Part shown: positions 1-8,924 of the stretch, piece by piece
Layout of the letters: every line of letters begins with the position of its first letter
Numbering within the stretch: the first letter of the stretch is position 1
Source: Treponema sp.
GTDB lineage: Bacteria > Spirochaetota > Spirochaetia > Treponematales > Treponemataceae
Reading direction: 5' to 3'
Assembly (NCBI GenBank): GCA_024693715.1
Contig: JAILKS010000042.1
Location: 1 to 64,000 of the forward strand
DNA length: 64,000 bases
Position numbers and translations under genes: made by a program
The notes under the pieces: model-generated
Told to the model about the DNA's origin: nothing
Database searches by the model: none
The model's input: the letters and a program-made list of their open reading frames with translations, nothing else

Positions 1-918
1 TTCTACATTAGCCGTATTAAAATTGGTAAGATTAAGAATTTTTAATCCTTTGCAATTTAAAAACATTTTACTCATATCTTTCACTTTTTTTGTATTTATA
101 TATGAAATATTACATGATGTCAAATTATAACAATTATAAAATAAAGATCCGACATCTTCTAAATTTGGTGTTCGAAAACTAGAAAGATCTATTCCTTTTA
201 ATGAAGTACACCAGGAAAACATAGAATTCATATTTTTTACATTTGGTGTCTTTATTGAAGTTCCAGAATTAAAAGTAGAAACCATCACAGTTGTTAATTT
301 ATTACAGTCATAGAACATATAACTCATATCTTCTAGATTTAACGTTGATGCTCCCAAAAAATCTACAGACTCTAAAGCTGTACACCAGGCAAACAAATAA
401 CTCATATTTTTTACATTCTCTGTATTAAGAACTTTAACAGTAAAAGTTGTCAACTGTGAACATCCCGCAAACATATAACTCATATCTGTTACATTAGTTG
501 AATCTAATTTTGTTAAATCAATGTTTGTAAGTTTGTCACAATAATAAAACATTTTGCTTGAATCTTCATTCAACGCTAATTTATTATCTTCTCCTTCAAC
601 AGTAAAAATGTCCGCATAAAAATATATAGTTCTATAATATTCATCATACCATACAGGAACATCCTTTTCATTTTTATCCAGGTAATAAAGCGTAACATCA
701 TCTGATGGTTCTACAGGACTCGCCTTAAAAGATGTTGCACATGTTTTTGCACCCATCTGCTCAAAAACCTCATTTATTTCAAGTCCTGTTTTCATTTCAT
801 ATTTTGGAAAAGATGGTTTTTCTGGAATAATTGTTCCATTATGGTCAACGGGGGAGTCTTTACAAGAAACAAAACAAAATACAAATAAAATAATAAAAAA
901 ATAAAAAACTTTCTTCAT
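1..918 (-). CDS. BspA/DUF285-type repeat lipoprotein (C-terminus beyond window)
   Basis: Not in ORF track because it is open at the edge. Reverse-strand translation from ATG at 918 reads MKKVFYFFIILFVFCFVSCKDSP (lipobox VSC), then repeats such as NVTDMSYMFAGCSQLTTF / NVKNMSYLFAWCTALESVDF / NLEDMSYMFYDCNKLTT, typical of DUF285. Confidence 0.88.
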   Translation of the reverse strand, partial: MKKVFYFFIILFVFCFVSCKDSPVDHNGTIIPEKPSFPKYEMKTGLEINEVFEQMGAKTCATSFKASPVEPSDDVTLYYLDKNEKDVPVWYDEYYRTIYFYADIFTVEGEDNKLALNEDSSKMFYYCDKLTNIDLTKLDSTNVTDMSYMFAGCSQLTTFTVKVLNTENVKNMSYLFAWCTALESVDFLGASTLNLEDMSYMFYDCNKLTTVMVSTFNSGTSIKTPNVKNMNSMFSWCTSLKGIDLSSFRTPNLEDVGSLFYNCYNLTSCNISYINTKKVKDMSKMFLNCKGLKILNLTNFNTANVE

Positions 919-968
919 GATAACTTCCTCAAAATCTATTTATAAAATCCTATACCAAAGAACAATAT

Positions 969-996
969 TTGTAAAGATAAAATTTCATGCTATAAT
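969..996 (+). promoter_or_regulatory. Predicted promoter of malQ (TTGTAA-16-TGC-TATAAT), 9 nt before ATG
   Basis: TTGTAA 969-974, extended -10 TATAAT 991-996, ATG at 1006, no Shine-Dalgarno. Confidence 0.6.
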
Positions 997-1005
997 ACAC
1001 ACACT

Positions 1006-3066
1006 ATGCAGAAAACAAAACTTACTGGCGTTGCAGTTCCGCTTGGCGCTTTATATACAAAAAAAAATCCTGTAATTGGTGAATTTCCGGACCTTATTCC
1101 TTTTGCGCAATTTTGCAAGGAGGCAGGGCTTGGTATAATTCAGCTGCTTCCGGTGAACGATACCGGTACTCAAAGTTCACCATACTCAGGACTTTCGGCA
1201 TTTGCACTTCATCCTATTTATATCAGAGTCAGCGAAGTTCCGGGCTTTGGCGCACTTTACAGCTCGGACTCTAAGTTCAAAAAAGCTTATGATGATTTTG
1301 TAAAAGCAAACGCTTACACCCTGCGTTATGATTACGATGCAATTTTAAATACAAAAACTACCCTTCTCAAACAGATTTATGATTTTTTACCTGTAGGAAA
1401 GACCGGCGAACCTGATAAAGACCTTACAGACTGGATCAAGGCAAACCCTTGGGTAAAAACTTACTGTGTTTATAAAAACCTTAAATGGAACTACATGCAG
1501 GCAAGCTGGAAAAGCTGGCATGATGATGATAAAACAATTACCGCCGAACAGATTACAAAAAGGTGGAACACCAAGGCCTTCAAAAAGGAACATCTCTTCT
1601 ACGCCTGGTGCCAGATGGTTGCGGCAAGCCAATTTGAAGAGGCAGTTGAACAGGTTCACAAGCTTGGCCTCCTTCTAAAAGGCGACATGCCAATCCTCAT
1701 GAACGAAGATTCCTGCGACGCCTGGGCATACCCTGAGTTTTTTAATCACGACCTGCGTGCCGGTTCCCCAAGCGACGGAGAAAACCCGACAGGTCAGAAC
1801 TGGGGCTTTCCAACCTATAACTGGAAAAACTTAAAGGCACAGGACTACAGCTGGTGGAAGCAGCGCCTCAAGACTGCATCCCGCTATTACGATGCTTACC
1901 GCCTGGACCACATTCTCGGCTTTTTCCGAATCTGGGCAATTCCTGCTGATGACTGCAATGCGCTCAACGGCCACACCGAGCCATATGCTTATATAAAGGT
2001 AGACGACTTATACGAACTTGGCTTTGACGACGACAGAATCCGCTGGCTCAGTAAACCTCATATTCCGACCAGCGTTGTAGAAGACGTTACCTGGAACCGT
2101 GACGTTGCACACAATATTTTAAAAACTATGTGCACCAGAATCGGTGAAGAAGAGCTCTGGCTTTTTGATAAATCAATTAAAGGAAGCCGCGACATCTGGA
2201 AGCTTGACCTGAGCAGTTTTGTAGACGAGCCTGCCGCACAAAAAATCAAGGCTAAGCTTGTTGAATACTGGTCAAACATCACACTTATTGAAATTGGTAA
2301 AAACAAATATATTCCGCTCTGGACTTATGACCACTCTACTTCGTGGGCAAGCCTGAACGAAACAGAAAAAGAAGGCCTGCTCGACCTTTTTGCAGCCCTT
2401 GAAAAAAAGAACATAAACCTCTGGAAAAAACAGGCAGACGATATTTTCACTGCAATCACAAGCGGACTAAAAATGGTTCCATGCGGCGAAGACCTTGGTG
2501 TTGGAATTGCATGCGTTCCAAAAACAATGGAACAGCATAAAATCCTTGGCCTGCGCGTAGTACGCTGGACCCGCCAGTGGAGCGAACCAGATCAGCCGTA
2601 TGTGCCTTTCAAAGATTACACTCCTCTTTCTGTTACAACAACTTCTGTTCACGACTCAAGCACAATCCGCGAATGGTGGGATACAGAAAAAGAAAGTGCC
2701 AAAGCTTTTGTAATTGCAAATGCCACTTTCTTTAAAATTAACGGTAAAGCAGAAGGTCCTCTGTTCGAAAAGAATTCTTCAGAAATTGAAAAAGAGGCAG
2801 AAGCTCTTTCCCAGTCAGAATTCACTCCAGAGCTTGCACAGAAAATCCTTTCGCTTTCAGCTACTTCCGCCAGCCAATGGTTCATTCCGCCTCTCCAGGA
2901 TTTCTTATACATTGACAAATCAATCTGGCTCGAAAAAGCAAGCGACGAACGCATAAACATTCCGGGCACAGTAACAAAATTCAACTGGACCTACAGAATG
3001 CCATGCGCAATGGAAGAACTAGCCGAAAATAAAGAGCTTATTCAAAAAATATCAGACCTTGCTTAA
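1006..3066 (+). CDS. malQ: 4-alpha-glucanotransferase (amylomaltase, GH77)
   Basis: 686 aa; GH77 motifs including LLPVNDTGTQSSPYSGLSAFALHPIYI, YDAYRLDHILGFFRIWAIP, CGEDLGVGIACVPKTM, SVHDSSTIREWW. Confidence 0.93.
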   Translation: MQKTKLTGVAVPLGALYTKKNPVIGEFPDLIPFAQFCKEAGLGIIQLLPVNDTGTQSSPYSGLSAFALHPIYIRVSEVPGFGALYSSDSKFKKAYDDFVKANAYTLRYDYDAILNTKTTLLKQIYDFLPVGKTGEPDKDLTDWIKANPWVKTYCVYKNLKWNYMQASWKSWHDDDKTITAEQITKRWNTKAFKKEHLFYAWCQMVAASQFEEAVEQVHKLGLLLKGDMPILMNEDSCDAWAYPEFFNHDLRAGSPSDGENPTGQNWGFPTYNWKNLKAQDYSWWKQRLKTASRYYDAYRLDHILGFFRIWAIPADDCNALNGHTEPYAYIKVDDLYELGFDDDRIRWLSKPHIPTSVVEDVTWNRDVAHNILKTMCTRIGEEELWLFDKSIKGSRDIWKLDLSSFVDEPAAQKIKAKLVEYWSNITLIEIGKNKYIPLWTYDHSTSWASLNETEKEGLLDLFAALEKKNINLWKKQADDIFTAITSGLKMVPCGEDLGVGIACVPKTMEQHKILGLRVVRWTRQWSEPDQPYVPFKDYTPLSVTTTSVHDSSTIREWWDTEKESAKAFVIANATFFKINGKAEGPLFEKNSSEIEKEAEALSQSEFTPELAQKILSLSATSASQWFIPPLQDFLYIDKSIWLEKASDERINIPGTVTKFNWTYRMPCAMEELAENKELIQKISDLA

Positions 3067-3073
3067 AATCTAC

Positions 3074-3126
3074 TTGTAAAAACTATCGTTCTAGCGATAT
3101 AATTAGACTATCGTTATAACGATAGT
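3074..3126 (+). promoter_or_regulatory. Promoter plus two operator-like dyads upstream of the DUF3990/HTH operon
   Basis: TTGTAA 3074-3079, 18 bp, TATAAT 3098-3103. Imperfect dyad ACTATCGTTCTAGCGATATA 3082-3101 and perfect 20-bp palindrome ACTATCGTTATAACGATAGT 3107-3126. Confidence 0.75.
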
Positions 3127-3129
3127 TTT

Positions 3130-3837
3130 TTGTATATGAGAACTTTAAAGCTTTATCACGGTTCAGAAAATGTTATCAAAATTCCTCAATATCATTTTGG
3201 AAATCAAAAAAATGATTATGGCGTTGGTTTTTATTGCACTGAAAATCCCGAACTGGCAAAGGAATGGGCCTGCACTGAAGAAAAAGACGGATTTGCAAAC
3301 GAATATCTTTTAAACCTAGAAGGGCTTACTGTTCTTAATCTTTCTCAAAGTCAATATAACATTTTAAACTGGCTGACAATCCTTCTTGAAAACAGAACCT
3401 TTGAGCTTACCTCAGAAATTTCCATTGCCGCGAAACAATATCTTCTGAAAAACTTTTCAATTCATTATAGCAGATATGACATAATCCGCGGATATCGTGC
3501 AGACGATTCATACTTTTCTTTTGCAAATGCTTTTTTGAACAATACTATCTCGGTTCAAAAATTAAATAAAGCAATGTATTTAGGAAAGCTTGGCGAACAG
3601 GTTGTATTAAAATCAAAAAAGGCGTTTTCACAAATATCGTTTGTCTCAAGACAGACTGCTGAACGGAATATTTATTATCCCAAAAAAATACTCCGAGATT
3701 CAGCTGCAAGAGAAACTTTTTTCAAAATACATACAGAATCTGAATTAACAAATCCTGAAGCACTTTTCATTATGGATATCATGCGAGGAGGAATAAAAAA
3801 TGGCGACTCACGCATACCAGAAATTTTATTTAAATGA
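3130..3837 (+). CDS. DUF3990-like protein, putative ART-fold toxin component (start may be ATG 3136)
   Basis: LYHGSENVIKIPQYHFGNQKNDYGVGFYCTENPELAKEWA resembles DUF3990; 3130 is a TTG codon, ATG at 3136. Confidence 0.7.
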   Translation: MYMRTLKLYHGSENVIKIPQYHFGNQKNDYGVGFYCTENPELAKEWACTEEKDGFANEYLLNLEGLTVLNLSQSQYNILNWLTILLENRTFELTSEISIAAKQYLLKNFSIHYSRYDIIRGYRADDSYFSFANAFLNNTISVQKLNKAMYLGKLGEQVVLKSKKAFSQISFVSRQTAERNIYYPKKILRDSAARETFFKIHTESELTNPEALFIMDIMRGGIKNGDSRIPEILFK

Positions 3838-4459
3838 CGCCCAGCAAAACCTCGCTGTAATGTTTGACTATGCCCTCAGACTCCTTAAGTACGACGGCGA
3901 CCAGTTTTTTCTCTATTTTATTCAATCTGAAGTTGCACAGAAATTTGGTCACGCAAATCCAAAATATATTGTCGGGATGTCCGGCATTGAACTGGCACAG
4001 AATGTACTTACAAAAACAGGCGCTGCTCCCAAGTTCCCAGATGAACCAAAAATCAAACAAGGAAAAGAATTCTGGCTTGGTTGGGTACTTGCTTATTATC
4101 AATGGTACTCAGGCTTAAAGTTTTCTGATCTTCAGGAATACGGACTTGTTCCGTCAGAAATCCTTTCTCGATACATTCTTCACGAAGCAGACATTTCAAA
4201 ATTTGTTTCAACAGCAAATAACATCATTCTGTCCAATAAAGCCTCTTCACCCACCCGCCTTCAAAAAATCAGGAAAGCACGCGGCCTTACTCAAAAACAA
4301 CTTTCAGAACTAAGCGGAGTTTCTTTACGTATGATTCAGCTCTACGAACAGCGCCGGAATGATATCAATCAGGCTTCGGGTCAAACCATAAACAATCTGG
4401 CCCGCGCCCTCTGCTGCAATTTTTATGAAATTATGGAAATTGAGGTGTATGAGGAATGA
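3800..4459 (+). CDS. XRE-family HTH protein, putative antitoxin/autorepressor
   Basis: C-terminal HTH: LQKIRKARGLTQKQLSELSGVSLRMIQLYEQRRNDINQASGQTINNLARAL; GAGGAGG ribosome site just upstream; overlaps preceding CDS by 38 bp. Confidence 0.75.
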   Translation: MATHAYQKFYLNDAQQNLAVMFDYALRLLKYDGDQFFLYFIQSEVAQKFGHANPKYIVGMSGIELAQNVLTKTGAAPKFPDEPKIKQGKEFWLGWVLAYYQWYSGLKFSDLQEYGLVPSEILSRYILHEADISKFVSTANNIILSNKASSPTRLQKIRKARGLTQKQLSELSGVSLRMIQLYEQRRNDINQASGQTINNLARALCCNFYEIMEIEVYEE

Positions 4460-4544
4460 TTTTCAAAATTCACTCTCAATAAACACTTTTTCTAATCATT
4501 TTTTCATTTTTCGTGTTATAATAGAATGTCTAAAAGAGGAACAA

Positions 4545-7500
4545 ATGCACATTTCATACAACGAATTTCATATATCAAAAAAGGTTCGTGACCTTTGCAG
4601 CTTTGAAGAGGGGCTTTTTGCTTCGAGCGGAAATGTTGTCTTTGCTAACATGAGAAACGTCCGTAACTTTCAACTGCTTTATAATAATTTCATTGACACT
4701 GTTACCGGTGATGAAAACAAACGAGTAAGTGCCGGCCAGCTCAATGCAATGGGTTTGATTGATGAAATTCTCCACTATGTGTGCATGCTTTACCGCAGAA
4801 ATAAAGTTCCGGACTTTATGACAAATCTTCTTTCAGAACTTGATAAACAATATACTAGAAATGAAATTGACTCACTTCTTATTGATTTTATAAATGAATT
4901 TCCTCCTGTTGAGGTTTATAAAGAAAAATGCAGTGCCCGCGAATATCTTTCACGCAAGGCACTTGATATAGGAACCGGAGAAGAACGTTCTAACCGAGAA
5001 CAGACCCTCGAAGAACTCATTCTTCTTCATCTTGCAAACGAAAACGCAGCCTTCAAGCCGTTCCTTCTGCTTTTTGGAGACACAGAACTTGCAAAAAACA
5101 AGCTTTACGGTAAAACCTGGACAAGCATAAAAAAATTTGCAAAAGCACAGCCAACCTTCGGACCATTTGACCATGACCTTATAAATCTTCTTAAGGAACC
5201 TCAGGCCTTTGCACCTGACAGCCTTAAGGGTCAGCTTGAATATATCCAGAAATACTGGGCCGAGTTCCTTGGTGAATGGCTCAAGCGAATCTTAGCCGGA
5301 ATGGACACAATCAGCGAAGAAGAAAAGGCTGCCTGGCATGGCTTTGGTGGCGGCGACCTTCCTGATATGTCTGCCTACACCTTTGAAAACCTGATGAACG
5401 AATACGAGCGCTACAGCCCGGACTCAGACTGGATGCCAAAGGTAATCTTAATTGCAAAAACAGTTCTTGTATGGCTGGACCAGCTTACAAAGCAGTACGG
5501 CTACCCTATCACACGCCTCGACCAGATTCCGGACCCTGAACTTGACAAGCTTCGTGATGAAGGTTTTACAGGACTTTGGCTCATAGGACTATGGGAACGT
5601 TCTAAGGCAAGCCGACGAATCAAGCAGATTTGCGGAAACCCTGAAGCAGCTGCAAGTGCCTACTCTCTTTATGATTACAACATTGCACAGAACATCGGTG
5701 GCTGGGACGCACTTGCAAACCTTCGAACCCGCTTATGGCAGAGAGGAATCCGTCTTGCTTCTGACATGGTTCCAAACCATACAGGTATGGACGGCGACTG
5801 GGTTATCAACCGGCCGAATCTTTTTATTCAGCGACGCGACTGTCCTTTTCCGCATTACACCTTCAACGGCGAAAACCTTTCTCAGGACGAAAGAGTTTCT
5901 CTTTATCTTGAAGATCACTACTACAGCAAAAATGACTGCTCTGTAGTTTTCAAGCGCGTTGATAATCAGACAGGTGATACACGCTATATTTACCACGGAA
6001 ACGACGGTACAGGTCTTCCTTGGAATGACACCGCACAGATAGACTTTTTGAACGCTGAAGCACGCGAAGCTGTAATGCAGGAAATCTTGCATGTTGCACA
6101 AAACTTCCCTATTATCCGTTTTGATGCCGCAATGGTACTTGCTAAAAAATCAATCCGACGTTTGTGGTACCCGGAGCCTGGACACGGAGGTGATATTGCA
6201 ACCCGAAGTGAAACAGGACTGAGCACTCAGCAGTTCAATGATGCAATCCCGAATGAATTCTGGAGAGAGGTTGTAGATCGTGTTACACGCGAATGCCCTG
6301 ATACCCTTTTACTCGCAGAGGCCTTCTGGATGATGGAAGGATATTTTGTGCGAACGCTTGGAATGCATCGAGTATACAACTCCGCCTTCATGAACATGCT
6401 CAAGAAAGAAGAGAATCAGAAATACCGCGAAACTGTTAAAAATACTATCACCTTTGATCCGCAGGTTTTGAAGCGATATGTGAACTTTATGAACAACCCC
6501 GACGAAGAAACTGCAATTGCCCAGTTTGGTGACGGTGATAAATATTTTGGTGTATGTACCTTAATGATTACAATGCCGGGACTTCCAATGTTTGGTCATG
6601 GTCAGATAGAAGGCTTTACCGAAAAATACGGAATGGAATATACCAGAGCCTATAAAGATGAACAGCCGAATCAATATCTTGTTGACCGACACTGGCGTGA
6701 AATTTTTCCGCTCATGAAAAAACGGTACCTGTTCAGCGGAGTAGAAAATTTCTTATTCTATGATTTATGGCAGGATGGGACAGTAAATGAAAACGTATTT
6801 GCCTATTCGAACGGGTGCGGAAATGAAAGAACCTTTGTAGTTTACAACAACAAGTATGACAGGGCATACGGATGGATAAAACAATCCGACCCATATGCAG
6901 TAAAAACAGGCAATGGGGATGAAACAACACTCACCTCACGCTCAATTTCTGAAGGTCTCAACCTTAATGCTGAAGATGATAAATACTGTATTTTCCGTGA
7001 AAACCGCAGCAACTTATGGTTTATTAGAAAAAGCAGTGAAATCTGCGAAAAGGGTCTTTTCGTAATGCTCAACGGTTTTGAGTATCAGGTTTATATGGAT
7101 GTTCATCAGGTAACAGACGAAGCAGACCATCGCTATAAACTTTTATGTGATTTTCTGAATGGAAACGGCTGTGAGGATATTGAAACTGCATGGCAGGAAA
7201 TTATTTACAAAGAGCTTTATACTGCAATGAAAGCATATATAGACAAAGTTCTACCATGTGTTTTCCCAGAAATAAAATCAATAGATAAAACATTTGCTTC
7301 AGCTCAAAAGGAAATAAAGAAATTCAATGATGAATGCTCAAAAATTCTAAAAACAAAAACAACTCCTGAAGCATTTACAAAAAGTGTTGTTTCAAAATTA
7401 AAACTTCTTTCTAAAATTCAAAAAGAAAAATCAATGAAAAAACCTGCCGATTTACAAAAGGCACTTAAAAAATGCACTACAAAAAATGCTTTTGCAAAGC

Positions 7501-8102
7501 TTATGATAAATAATAAACCATCGTTAAATGATGAACTTGTTTTCTGGGCTTTAAGCGGATTATATTCAGAAACCTCTCTTGTAAATGATGTAAATTTTGC
7601 AAGAAAATACGCACAATTTGCATCTGAGAATAAAATTGAAATCTCTCGACATGAATTAACCAGACTTTTTATTTTATCTGAAGTAAGCAATATAAAGACA
7701 TTAAAAACAAAGGCATCACTGACAATCGCATCACTTCTCGTAAAAAGCAGATACAGTCCAATGCTCTGCGGAGTAAACTGCTTTGATAACATCCTATGGT
7801 TTAATAAAGAAATGAGTGATGAAAGTTTAAATACTGTTTTCCTGCTTGCAGTCTTAATCAGCACGGAAAAATCGCTTCCTTCTGTTTTTGAATTATACAA
7901 AAAACTCTGTACGGCAAAATTAAAAGCCGCCTATAAATGTGAGCTTTTCCTTAAGCCTTTTGAACCTGCAAAGTCAGTCAAAAAAACAAAGAAAACTTCT
8001 AAAGCAGCAAAAAAATCAACTGCGAAAAAAACTGTAAGGAAAACAGCCACAAAAAAAGGCGTAAAAAAACAACTACCGGAAAATTCTAAGAACAAAGTGT
8101 AA
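4545..8102 (+). CDS. Alpha-amylase family glycoside hydrolase (GH13) with long helical N-terminal part and Lys-rich C-terminal tail
   Basis: ATG 4545 with RBS AGAGGA (track start 4425 is too far upstream). GH13 motifs DMVPNHTG, FPIIRFDAAMVLA, LLLAEAFWMMEG, FMNNPDEETA. Confidence 0.85.
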   Translation: MHISYNEFHISKKVRDLCSFEEGLFASSGNVVFANMRNVRNFQLLYNNFIDTVTGDENKRVSAGQLNAMGLIDEILHYVCMLYRRNKVPDFMTNLLSELDKQYTRNEIDSLLIDFINEFPPVEVYKEKCSAREYLSRKALDIGTGEERSNREQTLEELILLHLANENAAFKPFLLLFGDTELAKNKLYGKTWTSIKKFAKAQPTFGPFDHDLINLLKEPQAFAPDSLKGQLEYIQKYWAEFLGEWLKRILAGMDTISEEEKAAWHGFGGGDLPDMSAYTFENLMNEYERYSPDSDWMPKVILIAKTVLVWLDQLTKQYGYPITRLDQIPDPELDKLRDEGFTGLWLIGLWERSKASRRIKQICGNPEAAASAYSLYDYNIAQNIGGWDALANLRTRLWQRGIRLASDMVPNHTGMDGDWVINRPNLFIQRRDCPFPHYTFNGENLSQDERVSLYLEDHYYSKNDCSVVFKRVDNQTGDTRYIYHGNDGTGLPWNDTAQIDFLNAEAREAVMQEILHVAQNFPIIRFDAAMVLAKKSIRRLWYPEPGHGGDIATRSETGLSTQQFNDAIPNEFWREVVDRVTRECPDTLLLAEAFWMMEGYFVRTLGMHRVYNSAFMNMLKKEENQKYRETVKNTITFDPQVLKRYVNFMNNPDEETAIAQFGDGDKYFGVCTLMITMPGLPMFGHGQIEGFTEKYGMEYTRAYKDEQPNQYLVDRHWREIFPLMKKRYLFSGVENFLFYDLWQDGTVNENVFAYSNGCGNERTFVVYNNKYDRAYGWIKQSDPYAVKTGNGDETTLTSRSISEGLNLNAEDDKYCIFRENRSNLWFIRKSSEICEKGLFVMLNGFEYQVYMDVHQVTDEADHRYKLLCDFLNGNGCEDIETAWQEIIYKELYTAMKAYIDKVLPCVFPEIKSIDKTFASAQKEIKKFNDECSKILKTKTTPEAFTKSVVSKLKLLSKIQKEKSMKKPADLQKALKKCTTKNAFAKLMINNKPSLNDELVFWALSGLYSETSLVNDVNFARKYAQFASENKIEISRHELTRLFILSEVSNIKTLKTKASLTIASLLVKSRYSPMLCGVNCFDNILWFNKEMSDESLNTVFLLAVLISTEKSLPSVFELYKKLCTAKLKAAYKCELFLKPFEPAKSVKKTKKTSKAAKKSTAKKTVRKTATKKGVKKQLPENSKNKV

Positions 8103-8915
8103 AAGTCCGGTTCGTATTGCCATGCAGTTATGATCTGCTTTATTTATCTCAAACCAAAGATGCTCAACCTTATTATCACAGAAAATCTTATGATAGCTTT
8201 CAGGAAATTTTCCGACTACACTGTCCTGTGTACCGCAGCATACCATTAAAAGAGACGGAAGATTATTTTCATCCATAAACTTCATCTGTTGTATTTTAAG
8301 CATGCCCTTATGTTTCATCATCTTATCTTCTGAACTTACAAGTCCTGGAGCGGGAGCAATTGCTCCGATATATGAAAATAAATCCGGACGCTGCAATCCT
8401 ATATAAACAGATTCTCTTCCACCCATTGAAAAACCGCATATCGCAGTATTTTCTTTTCCTGTCAGAATGGAATATTTTTTTCCGATATGAGGCATAAGAT
8501 CATTTATAAGTTCATTGATAAAATTATCATAAGGAGCAATGGAAATATCATCAAAGCCAGGCTTTAAATCAGGATTATCACTTGCATACATATGTCCAAA
8601 AACGATAACCATTTCGCGTGCATCGCCGGACGCACATAAATTTCCTGTAATTTCTATAAAATGATTTTCTGCATCATTTATCATGCAGTTTTCATCACCA
8701 AAAATCCCATGCTGAAAATACATTACAGGAAATTTTTTTACCCCATCATACGATGGCGGAAGAAGAATTGAATATGGTCGTTCTGTTCTGCATGTATTCG
8801 AATAATAACTTCCATGCTTTACACTTCCGTAAGCAACACCAGCTTTTTTTTCAAAAAGTTCTGACGGACAGTCTTCGGTAAGCTCCCCGTTTAATGAATA
8901 TTTTACAGTTTCCAT
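8073..8915 (-). CDS. Alpha/beta-hydrolase esterase (CE1/esterase D-like)
   Basis: RPYSILLPPSYDGVKKFPVMYFQHGIFGDE, nucleophile elbow GFSMGG, late His in KADHNCMAIR. Confidence 0.75.
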   Translation of the reverse strand: METVKYSLNGELTEDCPSELFEKKAGVAYGSVKHGSYYSNTCRTERPYSILLPPSYDGVKKFPVMYFQHGIFGDENCMINDAENHFIEITGNLCASGDAREMVIVFGHMYASDNPDLKPGFDDISIAPYDNFINELINDLMPHIGKKYSILTGKENTAICGFSMGGRESVYIGLQRPDLFSYIGAIAPAPGLVSSEDKMMKHKGMLKIQQMKFMDENNLPSLLMVCCGTQDSVVGKFPESYHKIFCDNKVEHLWFEINKADHNCMAIRTGLLHFVLRIFR

Positions 8916-8924
8916 TTAATCACC

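Noticed and set aside
4425-4544. Upstream extension of the GH13 ORF given in the ORF track
   Set aside because: A promoter-like TATAAT and an AGAGGA ribosome site precede ATG 4545, and the extension overlaps the HTH gene; start set at 4545.
5733-6101. Antisense ORFs within long genes (also e.g. 2649-2984, 7418-7900, 16495-16953, 19707-20081, 46091-46366)
   Set aside because: Shadow ORFs opposite well-supported coding frames; no RBS, no recognisable domain, composition follows the host gene.
7900-8100. Lys-rich A-rich repeat tract in the GH13 gene as a separate repeat or frameshifted region
   Set aside because: The reading frame is open and continuous to a stop at 8102; described as a protein tail instead.
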